Source: a virus. From it: DNA of 25,538 nucleotides. The stretch spans positions 1-25,538 of the IMG/VR virus record IMGVR_UViG_3300032046_000197. One strand, given 5' to 3'. Positions within the stretch are counted from its first letter, which is position 1. The number at the start of each line of letters is the position of its first letter. A program made the translations under genes and the position numbers. The notes below the pieces were generated by a model. The model saw only the letters and a list, made by a program, of their open reading frames with translations, made no database searches and had not been told where the DNA came from. Below, piece by piece: positions 1-8,135 of this stretch.

Positions 1-3000
1 TTTTCACCTTCATCTATACAAAAACTATCTTTTGCGTTTTTAACAACAAAATTAACGCCATCTAGCCATGTAATTAATTCATTTCTTACACTTTCTAAAT
101 CTGATAAAATTGGAGAATCAACTAAAACATTTAATTCGTTTCCTATAATTGTTAAAAAATGTGATTTAAGAATTGTATTAGCATCAACTAATTTTGACCC
201 AGACATTTCTTTATCAAATTTTAATAACTCACATAAATATGTGTTTGAAGTTCCATCAATATATCCAATTAACGATGACTTTAATGCTGTTACTAACTCT
301 GATAATTCATTTGTTTTTTTAGACATTCCAAATAATGAAATAGTTCTACCAGGAACAGGCGATGTCGAAGTATATATATCATATCCATTTATCTCTCTAT
401 ATGTTGGGGAAAGCGTCATAGTTGAGATATCAGTTCCAAAGCTTGTATAAACAAAATTATAAGTTTTTTCATAAGCCTGAATGTATTTTTTAGTTAATTC
501 AAATATTTTATTAATATTTGCCACGTATTTTAATTCATTACTGTTTACTATCGTACCAATATATTTACCCTCAGCAACTTTATTAACATTTTTATTTTCA
601 TCTTTTTTAGGTTGAGCTGTTTGTTGTAAATTTAATGATTCTAAGAATTGTTTTGTAAATTCTTCTGCTTTCTTTCCATCAATATTACTTGTTGATATAG
701 ACCTTTCATCATACATCTCTGTATTTGCAAAGAAATTAGATGATAATGCATTTTGTAATCTTTCGACTGGTTTTGATAAACCTTGACCGCCAATAAATAT
801 AATTTGACAGTTTACGTTTGCTATCATTGGTTGAATACCTATACCTTCAGGGTTTAAATCCCATACGCCTTCCTCATATGATATGTTAACGTCACGGATT
901 ATAATTTTTGAATGATAAAAATCCCCTATTCTTAAAACACAAACAGGTGGCGGGCCAAATGATGTATTTCTTGCATTTAAATCTGAAGCGTCTGAAAGTC
1001 CTTTTATTGGAATAGTATCGCCTGGTCTAATACACTGTAACATAAAGGTTAATCTTGCATTTAATCCTTCAGGTGTTGTTGAATGAAAGCCAGGGTGAAA
1101 ATATTTTAATTTATCTCTTAATGATTTAAAAACTAATGGCGAATCTTCTTCCAATTTTTTGAAATAATAACATTCTCCAAGTGTTTTCATAATTATTCTT
1201 TTCATTGGGTCAATCATCGGTTTCTTTGAAGGAGAATTAATAATAATAAATCCATCTGGTTGAACTGTAGTTACTGGCTCGGGTGTTGCTGTTGGTTTAG
1301 TTTCTGGTTGTTTTAAATATTTTAAATCAAATTTAGTTTGCCTGCAATAAAATGCTATTGGTGAATATTTTCCTAAATTTCTAGTTCCTGATGTATCCGC
1401 TTCGCCTGTTTTTTTAAATTCCTTTCCTGTACAAATTTTTGAATATTCAGGAAAACTTGAGCCAGAATAATTTTCACCATAATTTACACTTTCAATTATA
1501 ACTTTTCCATCATAATCATATCCAAAACTTTTAACTGGATATTCTCTTTTTATAACAATAGGTTGCCCCTTTTGAACAATTGTTTTATTATTCTCCTCTG
1601 AATTTTTATTAACTTGAGTTAAATCATCAATCCATGATATTTCTGGTTGTGTATTACCATTAACGTTAATTCTATCAAAAATATCTTTTATTACACTATA
1701 ACTTCTTCTTAACGATAATTTTTCATTATAATCTTCGGTATTTGATGAAGAACAAGATGATTCTATTTTTATTGTTATTTCTTTTGCTACTTTTAAAGAT
1801 AAATCGGTTTTTAATCGAGATATATCGTCTGCATATCCATTATAACTTATATTTGCGTCAGAAAAATAACTTGATAACTTGTTTGTTTGTTCTAAAATCG
1901 CTGCGCCATCTATAGTTATTTCAGGATTATTAAATACCCATGTTACTTCATTTTTAATTTGTGGGTCGGTGCGTGGAAGTGCTGCTAAATTTGTTAATGA
2001 ATTAGTTAACCTAGTTTGATACGTGTTTTTAACAGAAGTCAAGTCATATCCTTCATATAATTCACTATATGTTTTGTCAGATTTTGTTGTTTTTAAATTT
2101 GGGCCAGGTATATCATTTTCAAATTTAAGATTAAAACTAACTGTTGGTGTGTTAGAACCATCACTTGTATTATTATCTGGCGCTGACGTAACCACATCAG
2201 AAATATTTGTTTTATATTGCCGAATAATTTGTGGGTCTTTACCTGTTTCTAAATATGATTTAATTAATTGAATATCGTCTGGTTCTAAATATGTGTATTT
2301 TCTTATTAATGAATAAAAATCAATTTCTTCGCAACCTGCAAAGAATGCATTAATATAATTGTCAGATTCTTCATCTGTCATATCTTTAAAGTGTTCTCTA
2401 ACTAGTAGATTTAAAACACTTGGATGGTCGACCACAACTTTAAATGATAACTGTGCTGTTCTGGATGTGTCCTGATATGTAAAAACTGGTTCAGGTCTTC
2501 CTAAAAATGTGTTATCATTCCACCTAGCTGAGTTATTTTCACTTATTTTTAAATCATATGGAGGAAACCACATAACTCTACCACCATTATTACCTCTTTC
2601 GCAATATGGTAAGTCATTATATGTAAATCCAGGTGTGTCAGATGTCTTCCATGCTAAGTTTTCAATTGAAAACATATATTTTTTTGCATAAAAATCACTT
2701 CCGCCAGCTGTTTTTGGAATAATATTCGTTGAACCATCGAAAGTTTTTTTACCATTGGACATTGGTGCAATGTTAATATTCCATGGTCTACTTTGACCGC
2801 CCATAACGCTATCATCTAACTTTCGAATATTTTCCGTTCTTTTCATAGTATCAGCATAGTTGAAATATGCTCTATCTTTCGTCCAAACCCTACAATACTC
2901 CATACCTGACTCTTCATTATATTTGTCAACGTATTTAATTGCAGAACCTCTGGATAATAATTCATCACCTTCTTTAAAAATTCTACTTGTTTGGTCTATA

Positions 3001-4412
3001 ATATTACCGACATGTGTACGAGCAGCTAAACCATCTTTTGGCATTGAATCTAAAAGTAATTGAGTTCTACTTAAAATTGAATTATCTCTAAATGCGTGTC
3101 CAGTAGAAAGTGATTCGTCAATTTCTCCCTGATTTTGCTCTCTATTATATGTGTGTGTTGTTGGGTCTCCATCAAAACTTGTTACATGAATTGTTTTTTC
3201 AGTTTCATATAACTTATTCTTTGAGTTTTTACTAATCCACGTTAATTTTCCACCAATACCACCCCCGTCACCAATATTTCTTCTTTTTTCGAATAACAGT
3301 GATTGGATTGGGTCGAACATTAAACTTAAATAATAACTACTTCTTATTATATTATCATTAAAGTCGTTGGTGGTATATTTCATATCATTTCCTCTATCAT
3401 CACCGATATATGCTTTACCTTCTGGGGCTTCCATTCCTAAGAATTCTCTAGCCCCCTGAGCCGCTTTATCTACATAACTGAATAGTTTTGATGATTGTTG
3501 TGACCTTGCTGTTGTTGTATAATTTGGTGCGTATGTTGAATATGATAGTAAATCAAATAATATTGCTTTCTGACCATTACCCATATACTCAATCATTAAA
3601 TCAGATGGTTTTCTTGTTAACTTAGGTCTTCTTTGAATACCAACTAATGAACCTAATAATCCTGAAACATCCTGTAAAATTGCTCCAGTTTCAGTTGTTG
3701 CCGTTGGACGATTGTTAATAGGGTTTCTTGGGTCAGTTAGATAATCGCCAGGAATTTCACTAAAAGGCATTTGTAACCCGGCAACTGTTTGTAAAAAATC
3801 AACCCCTTTTAATGCTATTGATTTTTGTACAGTAATATGATAATTTTTTTCAACTAATGGTTCTCTACCTGTAACAATGTTAATTGCAGTAGTAGTATTT
3901 CCATTAAGAGCGTCTAAAAATCTAAGTCTTCCTAATGTATTTGCTTCAAAATTTTGTTGAATTCTTGAATAAACTGGTCCTTGTTTATTGTTCCGCATGT
4001 TGTATGCGGCGAATTTCATTAATTCTGATTCTGTTTCATAATTTTCATTTAACATTATACCAACCATATTGTAATCTTGTTTTACAAAATATGGATATAA
4101 ATTTAAATTTGCACGTCTTGGTATTGTGTTTAAATTTTCAACTATAAAATAATTTACTGGTTTATATATATTAGATGTTTGTGGGTATAATAATTCAGCT
4201 GCTCTGGTGTCATATATACTATTTACAACATCACCAGGGTCGGTATTTGAAAAATCTGCAGTTCCTTGAATTTGATAATTAGCACTTGTAAATGTTTGCG
4301 GGCCATTTGGGCGATTTAATGTTCTAGCAATCAGAAAATCTCTGAATCCTTGTTTAGAACCTGGAATACTTAAACCATTTCTACTTGAATCAAAATCTAA
4401 TTTGCTTGACAT
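1..4412 (-). CDS. Large baseplate/tail structural protein with OmpA-like segment (3' end beyond window)
   Basis: The frame is open from an ATG at 4412 to the left edge, giving 1470 visible residues and no stop, so the C-terminus lies outside the window. The protein starts MSSKLDFDSSRNGLSIPG. It sits 36 bp downstream of the tape measure gene, where contractile phages usually encode baseplate hub or tail-end proteins. Residues about 600-720 contain RPEPVFTYQDTSRTAQLSFK, the kind of beta-rich segment found in tail-tube or LysM-type baseplate proteins; this is a resemblance only. Residues about 830-1032 resemble an OmpA-like peptidoglycan-binding domain: DYNEKLSLRRSYSV (894-907) and, after an insertion, VNYGENYSG and CRQTKFDL. 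The second arginine of LSLRR (R903) matches the conserved ligand-binding arginine of OmpA, but the matching aspartate position is a serine (S888). Baseplate assignment is moderately sure; the OmpA-like call is tentative. Confidence 0.7.
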   Translation of the reverse strand, partial: MSSKLDFDSSRNGLSIPGSKQGFRDFLIARTLNRPNGPQTFTSANYQIQGTADFSNTDPGDVVNSIYDTRAAELLYPQTSNIYKPVNYFIVENLNTIPRRANLNLYPYFVKQDYNMVGIMLNENYETESELMKFAAYNMRNNKQGPVYSRIQQNFEANTLGRLRFLDALNGNTTTAINIVTGREPLVEKNYHITVQKSIALKGVDFLQTVAGLQMPFSEIPGDYLTDPRNPINNRPTATTETGAILQDVSGLLGSLVGIQRRPKLTRKPSDLMIEYMGNGQKAILFDLLSYSTYAPNYTTTARSQQSSKLFSYVDKAAQGAREFLGMEAPEGKAYIGDDRGNDMKYTTNDFNDNIIRSSYYLSLMFDPIQSLLFEKRRNIGDGGGIGGKLTWISKNSKNKLYETEKTIHVTSFDGDPTTHTYNREQNQGEIDESLSTGHAFRDNSILSRTQLLLDSMPKDGLAARTHVGNIIDQTSRIFKEGDELLSRGSAIKYVDKYNEESGMEYCRVWTKDRAYFNYADTMKRTENIRKLDDSVMGGQSRPWNINIAPMSNGKKTFDGSTNIIPKTAGGSDFYAKKYMFSIENLAWKTSDTPGFTYNDLPYCERGNNGGRVMWFPPYDLKISENNSARWNDNTFLGRPEPVFTYQDTSRTAQLSFKVVVDHPSVLNLLVREHFKDMTDEESDNYINAFFAGCEEIDFYSLIRKYTYLEPDDIQLIKSYLETGKDPQIIRQYKTNISDVVTSAPDNNTSDGSNTPTVSFNLKFENDIPGPNLKTTKSDKTYSELYEGYDLTSVKNTYQTRLTNSLTNLAALPRTDPQIKNEVTWVFNNPEITIDGAAILEQTNKLSSYFSDANISYNGYADDISRLKTDLSLKVAKEITIKIESSCSSSNTEDYNEKLSLRRSYSVIKDIFDRINVNGNTQPEISWIDDLTQVNKNSEENNKTIVQKGQPIVIKREYPVKSFGYDYDGKVIIESVNYGENYSGSSFPEYSKICTGKEFKKTGEADTSGTRNLGKYSPIAFYCRQTKFDLKYLKQPETKPTATPEPVTTVQPDGFIIINSPSKKPMIDPMKRIIMKTLGECYYFKKLEEDSPLVFKSLRDKLKYFHPGFHSTTPEGLNARLTFMLQCIRPGDTIPIKGLSDASDLNARNTSFGPPPVCVLRIGDFYHSKIIIRDVNISYEEGVWDLNPEGIGIQPMIANVNCQIIFIGGQGLSKPVERLQNALSSNFFANTEMYDERSISTSNIDGKKAEEFTKQFLESLNLQQTAQPKKDENKNVNKVAEGKYIGTIVNSNELKYVANINKIFELTKKYIQAYEKTYNFVYTSFGTDISTMTLSPTYREINGYDIYTSTSPVPGRTISLFGMSKKTNELSELVTALKSSLIGYIDGTSNTYLCELLKFDKEMSGSKLVDANTILKSHFLTIIGNELNVLVDSPILSDLESVRNELITWLDGVNFVVKNAKDSFCIDEGE

Positions 4413-4427
4413 TTATACTTGTTTACT

Positions 4428-4434
4428 ATAAATA
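4428..4434 (-). promoter_or_regulatory. TATTTAT box upstream of baseplate gene
   Basis: The coding strand reads TATTTAT, ending 15 nt before the ATG at 4412. It is one of nine such boxes found before gene starts in this window and is proposed as a phage promoter element. Confidence 0.3.
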
Positions 4435-4448
4435 GAGAATTTTCAATT

Positions 4449-6335
4449 TTATTTTTGTGCTGGTGATGTATATTCCTTTGAATCTGGAATAAGATTAGTC
4501 CAAGCATCAGGTAGTTTATACATATATCTTGTCATTTCATCTAATATTGCAGAATTACTATTAAATGTATGATTTACATTCATTGATATCTTTCTATCAT
4601 ATCCTTGTTCGCCTGGCACTGGATTTACTTTTTCTTTATTATTTATATTTTCTGTATTAGTTTCATTTTTAATTGGTTCAGAATTTACACTTTGTTGAGT
4701 ATTAATATTTTTATTTCCAGTAAATAAATTTTCGCCAGTGCCTTTCATTTTATTTCCTAGATTACTTGTAATTTCTTTCATTGCATCTTGGACTTCCTTT
4801 GGATTATATCCCATAAAATCAACTAAATCTCTTGTGGCTTTACTAGCTTCATTTCTAGCAATTGCTAAAAGATAGTTTACATCCCTCATGATATTTTCAA
4901 CATGGGTTGCTTGTGTTTCAACAATTTCTTGCGGTGTTTTTTTCGTTAATTCTGTTTGATATTCTAAAAGAGCATTTGCTTGTTTTTGTGTTAATTCTGA
5001 TAATGCAATTTCTTTAGTTTCTCTTCCGACACCTAATGCTTCTTTTATTTTATTACTATTAAGCTCAATCTGCATTTTACCGTCTTTCATTTGAGATAAA
5101 TTAGTAATAAATTCTTGTTGTTCTGGTTTTAAATTTAATCCTCTTGATAATAATTCAGTGGCTGCGGATGTTCTTTCAGCATTTGCAATAATACCATTTG
5201 CTAATTCGCCATATGCAACGCCCATTGTTTCGGCCATCGCTTTAGCTTTTCTTAAATTAACGCCAGTAATTTCAAATCTACCTTGTTCTTCATTATATGT
5301 TGCAAGTGATTGTGTGGCTCCAATTAATGCATCTTGTAATCCTTCAACATTATTTGTTGCCATGTACATTAATTTTAATGGGTCATTAAAATCCCCAATT
5401 GCTCCGCCAATTGCTTGTAGATTTGCTGCCATATCAATTGCACCTTCTGGGTCCATAACCTTATTTGCAATTGTATAAACCGATTCTAAATTCATTCTAA
5501 ATTCGGTGGATTTTCTAACCATATCGGCCATTCCTTGAACACCGTTTTTAAATCCGAATTCATTTAACTTTGTAAGATTATCTCTTAATACTTTTACTGT
5601 ATTTTGTGCTTGTAATCCTAATGAAATTGATTTCCCTCCAACAATGTTAATTTGTTTTGCAACATCTCCCGCTCCAATACCTATTTTTTGAAATTCAGGA
5701 TACATCTCAATCATTTGTTGTAATGTTCCAACATATGCTGAGGCGCTTTCTCCGGCTTTATACCATGAATCAGCATTCATAGTAAGGAATTTTCCTGTAT
5801 TTTCTACCAATGATTTAGCAGCGTTTGCTAAATCCGCAAATCCTATTCCAATTCTTAATAGTGGTGGATTAGCTTCTGTAAGTTCTTCCCTGACATCTTT
5901 TGAAAATTGTCCTGTTAATCCAGCTTGTTTGTTAATAATACCAAGTAATTCCGTTTGTTGTTCATATGCAAAAAGTAATTGACTAGCGCCAGCATTTAAT
6001 AAAGATAAAGCTATTTCCCCAGCACTTTTAAATTTTCCTGTACTATCAACTAATCCACCAATAACTTCTTGCATTTTTTTATACTCTGAAGTAATTCCTG
6101 GCATTGCTCCCTTTTGTTCTTGAGTTCCTGCTATTTCGGCTAAGAATCCAACAACACCACCAATAGGGTTTTGTGTATTGGATTTATTAAAATGTTGAAC
6201 AATTATTAAACTTTCATTAGACGTTGGTCCTGGCTCAGGAGGAATAGCATTTGATAATGCTAATTTAAACGCATTATTTGCCTCATCAATACTTCTAGCT
6301 CCTCTTAAAAAATCTCTTACATTTGGTCTTGCCAT
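4449..6335 (-). CDS. Tail tape measure protein (gp29-like by position)
   Basis: The 628-residue protein is mostly helical, rich in Ala, Leu, Asn and Gln, and ends in a polar Asn-rich stretch (about 545-590) followed by a short conserved-looking tail with HTFNSNSAILDEMTR. It lies directly after the chaperone pair and before a baseplate gene, which is the usual tape measure position in contractile phages. T4 gp29 is 590 residues, so the length fits. Tape measure proteins fill the tail tube, fix its length and are ejected with the DNA. The start ATG at 6335 gives MARPNVRDFLRGARSI; it has no Shine-Dalgarno sequence and begins 11 nt after the stop of the 47-residue gene. No lytic or peptidase domain is apparent. 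The assignment rests on position and composition more than on a catalytic signature. Confidence 0.65.
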   Translation of the reverse strand: MARPNVRDFLRGARSIDEANNAFKLALSNAIPPEPGPTSNESLIIVQHFNKSNTQNPIGGVVGFLAEIAGTQEQKGAMPGITSEYKKMQEVIGGLVDSTGKFKSAGEIALSLLNAGASQLLFAYEQQTELLGIINKQAGLTGQFSKDVREELTEANPPLLRIGIGFADLANAAKSLVENTGKFLTMNADSWYKAGESASAYVGTLQQMIEMYPEFQKIGIGAGDVAKQINIVGGKSISLGLQAQNTVKVLRDNLTKLNEFGFKNGVQGMADMVRKSTEFRMNLESVYTIANKVMDPEGAIDMAANLQAIGGAIGDFNDPLKLMYMATNNVEGLQDALIGATQSLATYNEEQGRFEITGVNLRKAKAMAETMGVAYGELANGIIANAERTSAATELLSRGLNLKPEQQEFITNLSQMKDGKMQIELNSNKIKEALGVGRETKEIALSELTQKQANALLEYQTELTKKTPQEIVETQATHVENIMRDVNYLLAIARNEASKATRDLVDFMGYNPKEVQDAMKEITSNLGNKMKGTGENLFTGNKNINTQQSVNSEPIKNETNTENINNKEKVNPVPGEQGYDRKISMNVNHTFNSNSAILDEMTRYMYKLPDAWTNLIPDSKEYTSPAQK

Positions 6336-6339
6336 ATTG

Positions 6340-6346
6340 ATAAATA
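6340..6346 (-). promoter_or_regulatory. TATTTAT box upstream of tape measure gene
   Basis: TATTTAT on the coding strand ends only 4 nt before the tape measure ATG. If it acts as a -10 element, the transcript would have almost no leader. Confidence 0.25.
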
Positions 6347-6490
6347 TTAAGCAGGTGTATTTTCTAACCCGTATATATAATTCACATAATATCTTCTAAT
6401 AGAAATAGGCATTAATAGAATATCCCTATATGCAAATCCTCTTTTAATTAAAAATAAAATTTCATCTAACTGTCCTTTCTTATAATCCAT
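6347..6490 (-). CDS. Small second-frame tail assembly chaperone segment (47 aa)
   Basis: This 47-residue reading frame begins MDYKKGQLDEILFLIKRG and ends GLENTPA. It starts inside the last codons of the 249-residue chaperone gene, overlapping it by 11 nt in the +1 frame, and stops 11 nt before the tape measure ATG. The sequence looks structured, with an amphipathic helix, then YRDILLMPISIRRYYVN, resembling the C-terminal part of T4-type hub assembly proteins. Two overlapping frames before the tape measure recall lambda G/GT and P2 E/E', where a frameshift makes a longer chaperone. Here the small frame has its own ATG (6490), so translational coupling is the simpler explanation. No good Shine-Dalgarno sequence precedes it. 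Confidence 0.6.
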   Translation of the reverse strand: MDYKKGQLDEILFLIKRGFAYRDILLMPISIRRYYVNYIYGLENTPA

Positions 6491-7229
6491 AGAAAGGGCG
6501 AAAAAATTCTACCCCGAACCCAATCTCAACTTGAATGGTGTCTCCTGACGGGGTTTTTACTTCTCTTTTTAAATCAATTCCTGGTTTGTTCTCTCTAGCG
6601 TATTTTCTAAAATCTTGAGAATCCTTTATTGGTAATTTTTCAACAAAATGATGAATATTCATCATATCTCTATTACCTTCTATTGATTTAATCATCATTT
6701 CAAGGCGTTTAGTAACAATTGGAGCAACTCCAATACCATTCCAACTTTTTTCAATTTCCTCAAGTGTTTTTTCTTGCTTCTTTGTTAAAAAATTAAATGT
6801 AATTTTAACTTTAGATTTTTCCATTGTATATGGAAATTCTCCGTTAGAATCGGCAATAAGTTTAAATTCTTTAAATGAAATTTCACTTAAATCAAATGAT
6901 TCAGTAAATTCCTTACTAGTTTTTGGGTCAATGAGGAAGAATTTATATTCAGGTCCCCATGCGGTACTTCTTAAAAATATTAAAACAGCGTGTCTATCCT
7001 CATCTGCCATGTCTTCGACACTAAAATCCTTGTCTAATATTTTTCTTTTTAATAATTCATCAATAACTGTGTTATTTTGAATTAAATTTTGTGCAGATAA
7101 TATATTTTCATCTGTAGCGTCTAAATATGAAACTCTTAATGATTTCTTTTTATTTGCATATTGTATACCCATTGAAGGTAATTCAACCACATCATATTGT
7201 ATGGTTGGGTCAATTTTAAATTCTTCCAT
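6480..7229 (-). CDS. Tail assembly / baseplate hub assembly chaperone (gp26-like)
   Basis: The 249-residue protein has the layout of T4 gp26-type hub assembly proteins. An N-terminal LPSMGIQY is followed by a region listing TDENILSAQNLIQNNTVIDE, then a segment with RSTAWGPEYKF, and a C-terminal GFGVEFFRPFYGL. The family helps assemble the baseplate hub or handles the tape measure protein and is not usually part of the finished virion. It lies between tube and tape measure, where long-tailed phages keep their tail assembly chaperones. It starts after a strong terminator, so it is probably transcribed from its own promoter at a lower level than the tube gene; no TATTTAT box is seen upstream. 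The stop codon lies within the start of the overlapping 47-residue gene. Confidence 0.55.
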   Translation of the reverse strand: MEEFKIDPTIQYDVVELPSMGIQYANKKKSLRVSYLDATDENILSAQNLIQNNTVIDELLKRKILDKDFSVEDMADEDRHAVLIFLRSTAWGPEYKFFLIDPKTSKEFTESFDLSEISFKEFKLIADSNGEFPYTMEKSKVKITFNFLTKKQEKTLEEIEKSWNGIGVAPIVTKRLEMMIKSIEGNRDMMNIHHFVEKLPIKDSQDFRKYARENKPGIDLKREVKTPSGDTIQVEIGFGVEFFRPFYGL

Positions 7230-7274
7230 AAATTAATATTTTCTTATAACTATATCAATTTACAAAATCTATTT

Positions 7275-7308
7275 AAAAAAGTAAAGGTCTCTTGTTGGGA
7301 GACCTTTA
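7275..7308 (-). terminator. Intrinsic terminator after tail tube gene
   Basis: On the minus strand a 10-bp perfect stem (AAAGGTCTC/GAGACCTTT plus an outer A-T pair) encloses a 7-nt loop. It is followed by C and six Ts. It sits 25 bp past the tube stop codon and separates the abundant tube transcript from the chaperone gene. Confidence 0.85.
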
Positions 7309-7333
7309 TCTATAATAATATAAAAAAATAAAC

Positions 7334-7822
7334 CTAGTATATTAAAATACATCTATCCATTCTCAGAGTTACATCAAGAGTTGCTAAAGCATCATTGTTG
7401 TAATCTAATTCATTTCCATTTAAATCTAACATAAATGTTCCTACTAGCGTCCATTTTTGTACTACAACACCAGTTGGGTCTAGCATTTCTAAATCAATAT
7501 CTTTCTTATATCCTGCGGCGTAACCCATTCTACCGGTAACTGATTCGCAACATAAACGAAACCATTCCATTAATGCTTGAGATGCTGAGGGTCCAATTGG
7601 GTCTTTAAATTTTACCCTTATTTCGTTCCAGTTAAATCTACCAGCAACAAATGTTGAAGTATTTAAAAAGGGGATTTCAACTGAGTTTACTTTAACACTA
7701 GGTCTTGCAGCTGATGCTACAAACCATTCGTTAATTCCTAATGAACTAGGAAACCTTAATATAAATCGGTTAACTCTTAGTGGCTCATATGGAGCCGGCA
7801 TTTTCATTAATAAGTCTGCCAT
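7334..7822 (-). CDS. gp19: Tail tube protein (T4 gp19-like)
   Basis: The 162-residue length matches T4 gp19 (163). The N-terminus, MADLLMKMPAPYEPLRVNRF, leads into FILRFPSSLGINEWFVASA, and the C-terminus has LDYNNDALATLDVTLRMDR; this beta-rich pattern is typical of gp19-type tube monomers. Hexameric rings of this protein stack on the baseplate to form the inner tube through which DNA passes. It follows the sheath gene, as in T4, but across a 313-bp spacer, and is followed by a terminator, so it can be expressed strongly and separately. The ATG at 7822 is preceded by A-rich DNA with no Shine-Dalgarno sequence and by a TATTTAT box 38 nt upstream. Confidence 0.88.
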   Translation of the reverse strand: MADLLMKMPAPYEPLRVNRFILRFPSSLGINEWFVASAARPSVKVNSVEIPFLNTSTFVAGRFNWNEIRVKFKDPIGPSASQALMEWFRLCCESVTGRMGYAAGYKKDIDLEMLDPTGVVVQKWTLVGTFMLDLNGNELDYNNDALATLDVTLRMDRCILIY

Positions 7823-7853
7823 TTTTAGTTTTTTTAATTTTTATTTTATTCTG

Positions 7854-8114
7854 TTACTTAATAAATATAGTATTTCGAAAATTCAAAAAAATTTTTTTTG
7901 TTGAACACTTGTTTTTTTGAAAAATTTTTCGTTTTTTATTACTAGCAAAATTTCTAGTATTTTTTCTTCCAGTTTTTCTTTCTTCTAGTATTCTTTTTTC
8001 TAGTATTCTTTTTTCTAGTTCTTTATTAATATTAAATAAAATACTAGTTCTAGCGCCAGTAATTTTAATACTGGCCCTAGAAACTAAATAATTTAAATAT
8101 ATAATACTAGTCAT
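7854..8114 (-). CDS. Doubtful 86-aa lysine-rich reading frame in spacer
   Basis: An ATG frame of 86 codons spans most of the sheath-tube spacer. The product would be very basic and low in complexity, with a five-residue repeat (ELEKR, ILEKR, ILEER) encoded by the 15-bp DNA repeat. The frame also runs through a strong hairpin and over the TATTTAT box before the tube gene. These overlaps and the lack of any recognisable domain suggest that it may be spacer DNA. A small nucleic-acid-binding protein is the alternative. Confidence 0.25.
   Translation of the reverse strand: MTSIIYLNYLVSRASIKITGARTSILFNINKELEKRILEKRILEERKTGRKNTRNFASNKKRKIFQKNKCSTKKIFLNFRNTIFIK
7861..7867 (-). promoter_or_regulatory. 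TATTTAT box, 38 nt before tail tube start
   Basis: TATTTAT on the coding strand ends exactly 38 nt before the tube ATG, the same distance as in the sheath gene. This makes it one of the two best-supported promoter candidates in the window. Confidence 0.45.
7954..8029. repeat. Degenerate 15-bp tandem repeat, CTAG-containing
   Basis: On the plus strand ctagtattctttttt occurs twice exactly (7985-7999 and 8000-8014). It is flanked by diverged copies at 7954-7969, 7970-7984 and from 8015. Most copies begin with CTAG. It lies between the sheath and tube genes. Confidence 0.75.
8048..8082 (-). other. Strong hairpin in sheath-tube spacer
   Basis: A 14-position stem with one C-C mismatch (six pairs, mismatch, seven pairs) encloses a 7-nt A/T loop, with TTCTAG pairing to CTAGAA at the base. 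On the minus strand no T-run follows, so it is not a standard terminator. It may be an RNA processing, stabilising or attenuation element between the sheath and tube messages. Confidence 0.6.
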
Positions 8115-8135
8115 ATTACTGGGTAAATTTTCGTT

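Noticed and set aside
241-4147. Plus-strand reading frames across the left end
   Set aside because: They are shadows of the long minus-strand frame, which has no stop over 4.4 kb.
7954-8029. Repeat array that could suggest CRISPR
   Set aside because: The units are 15-16 bp, directly adjacent, degenerate and without spacers.
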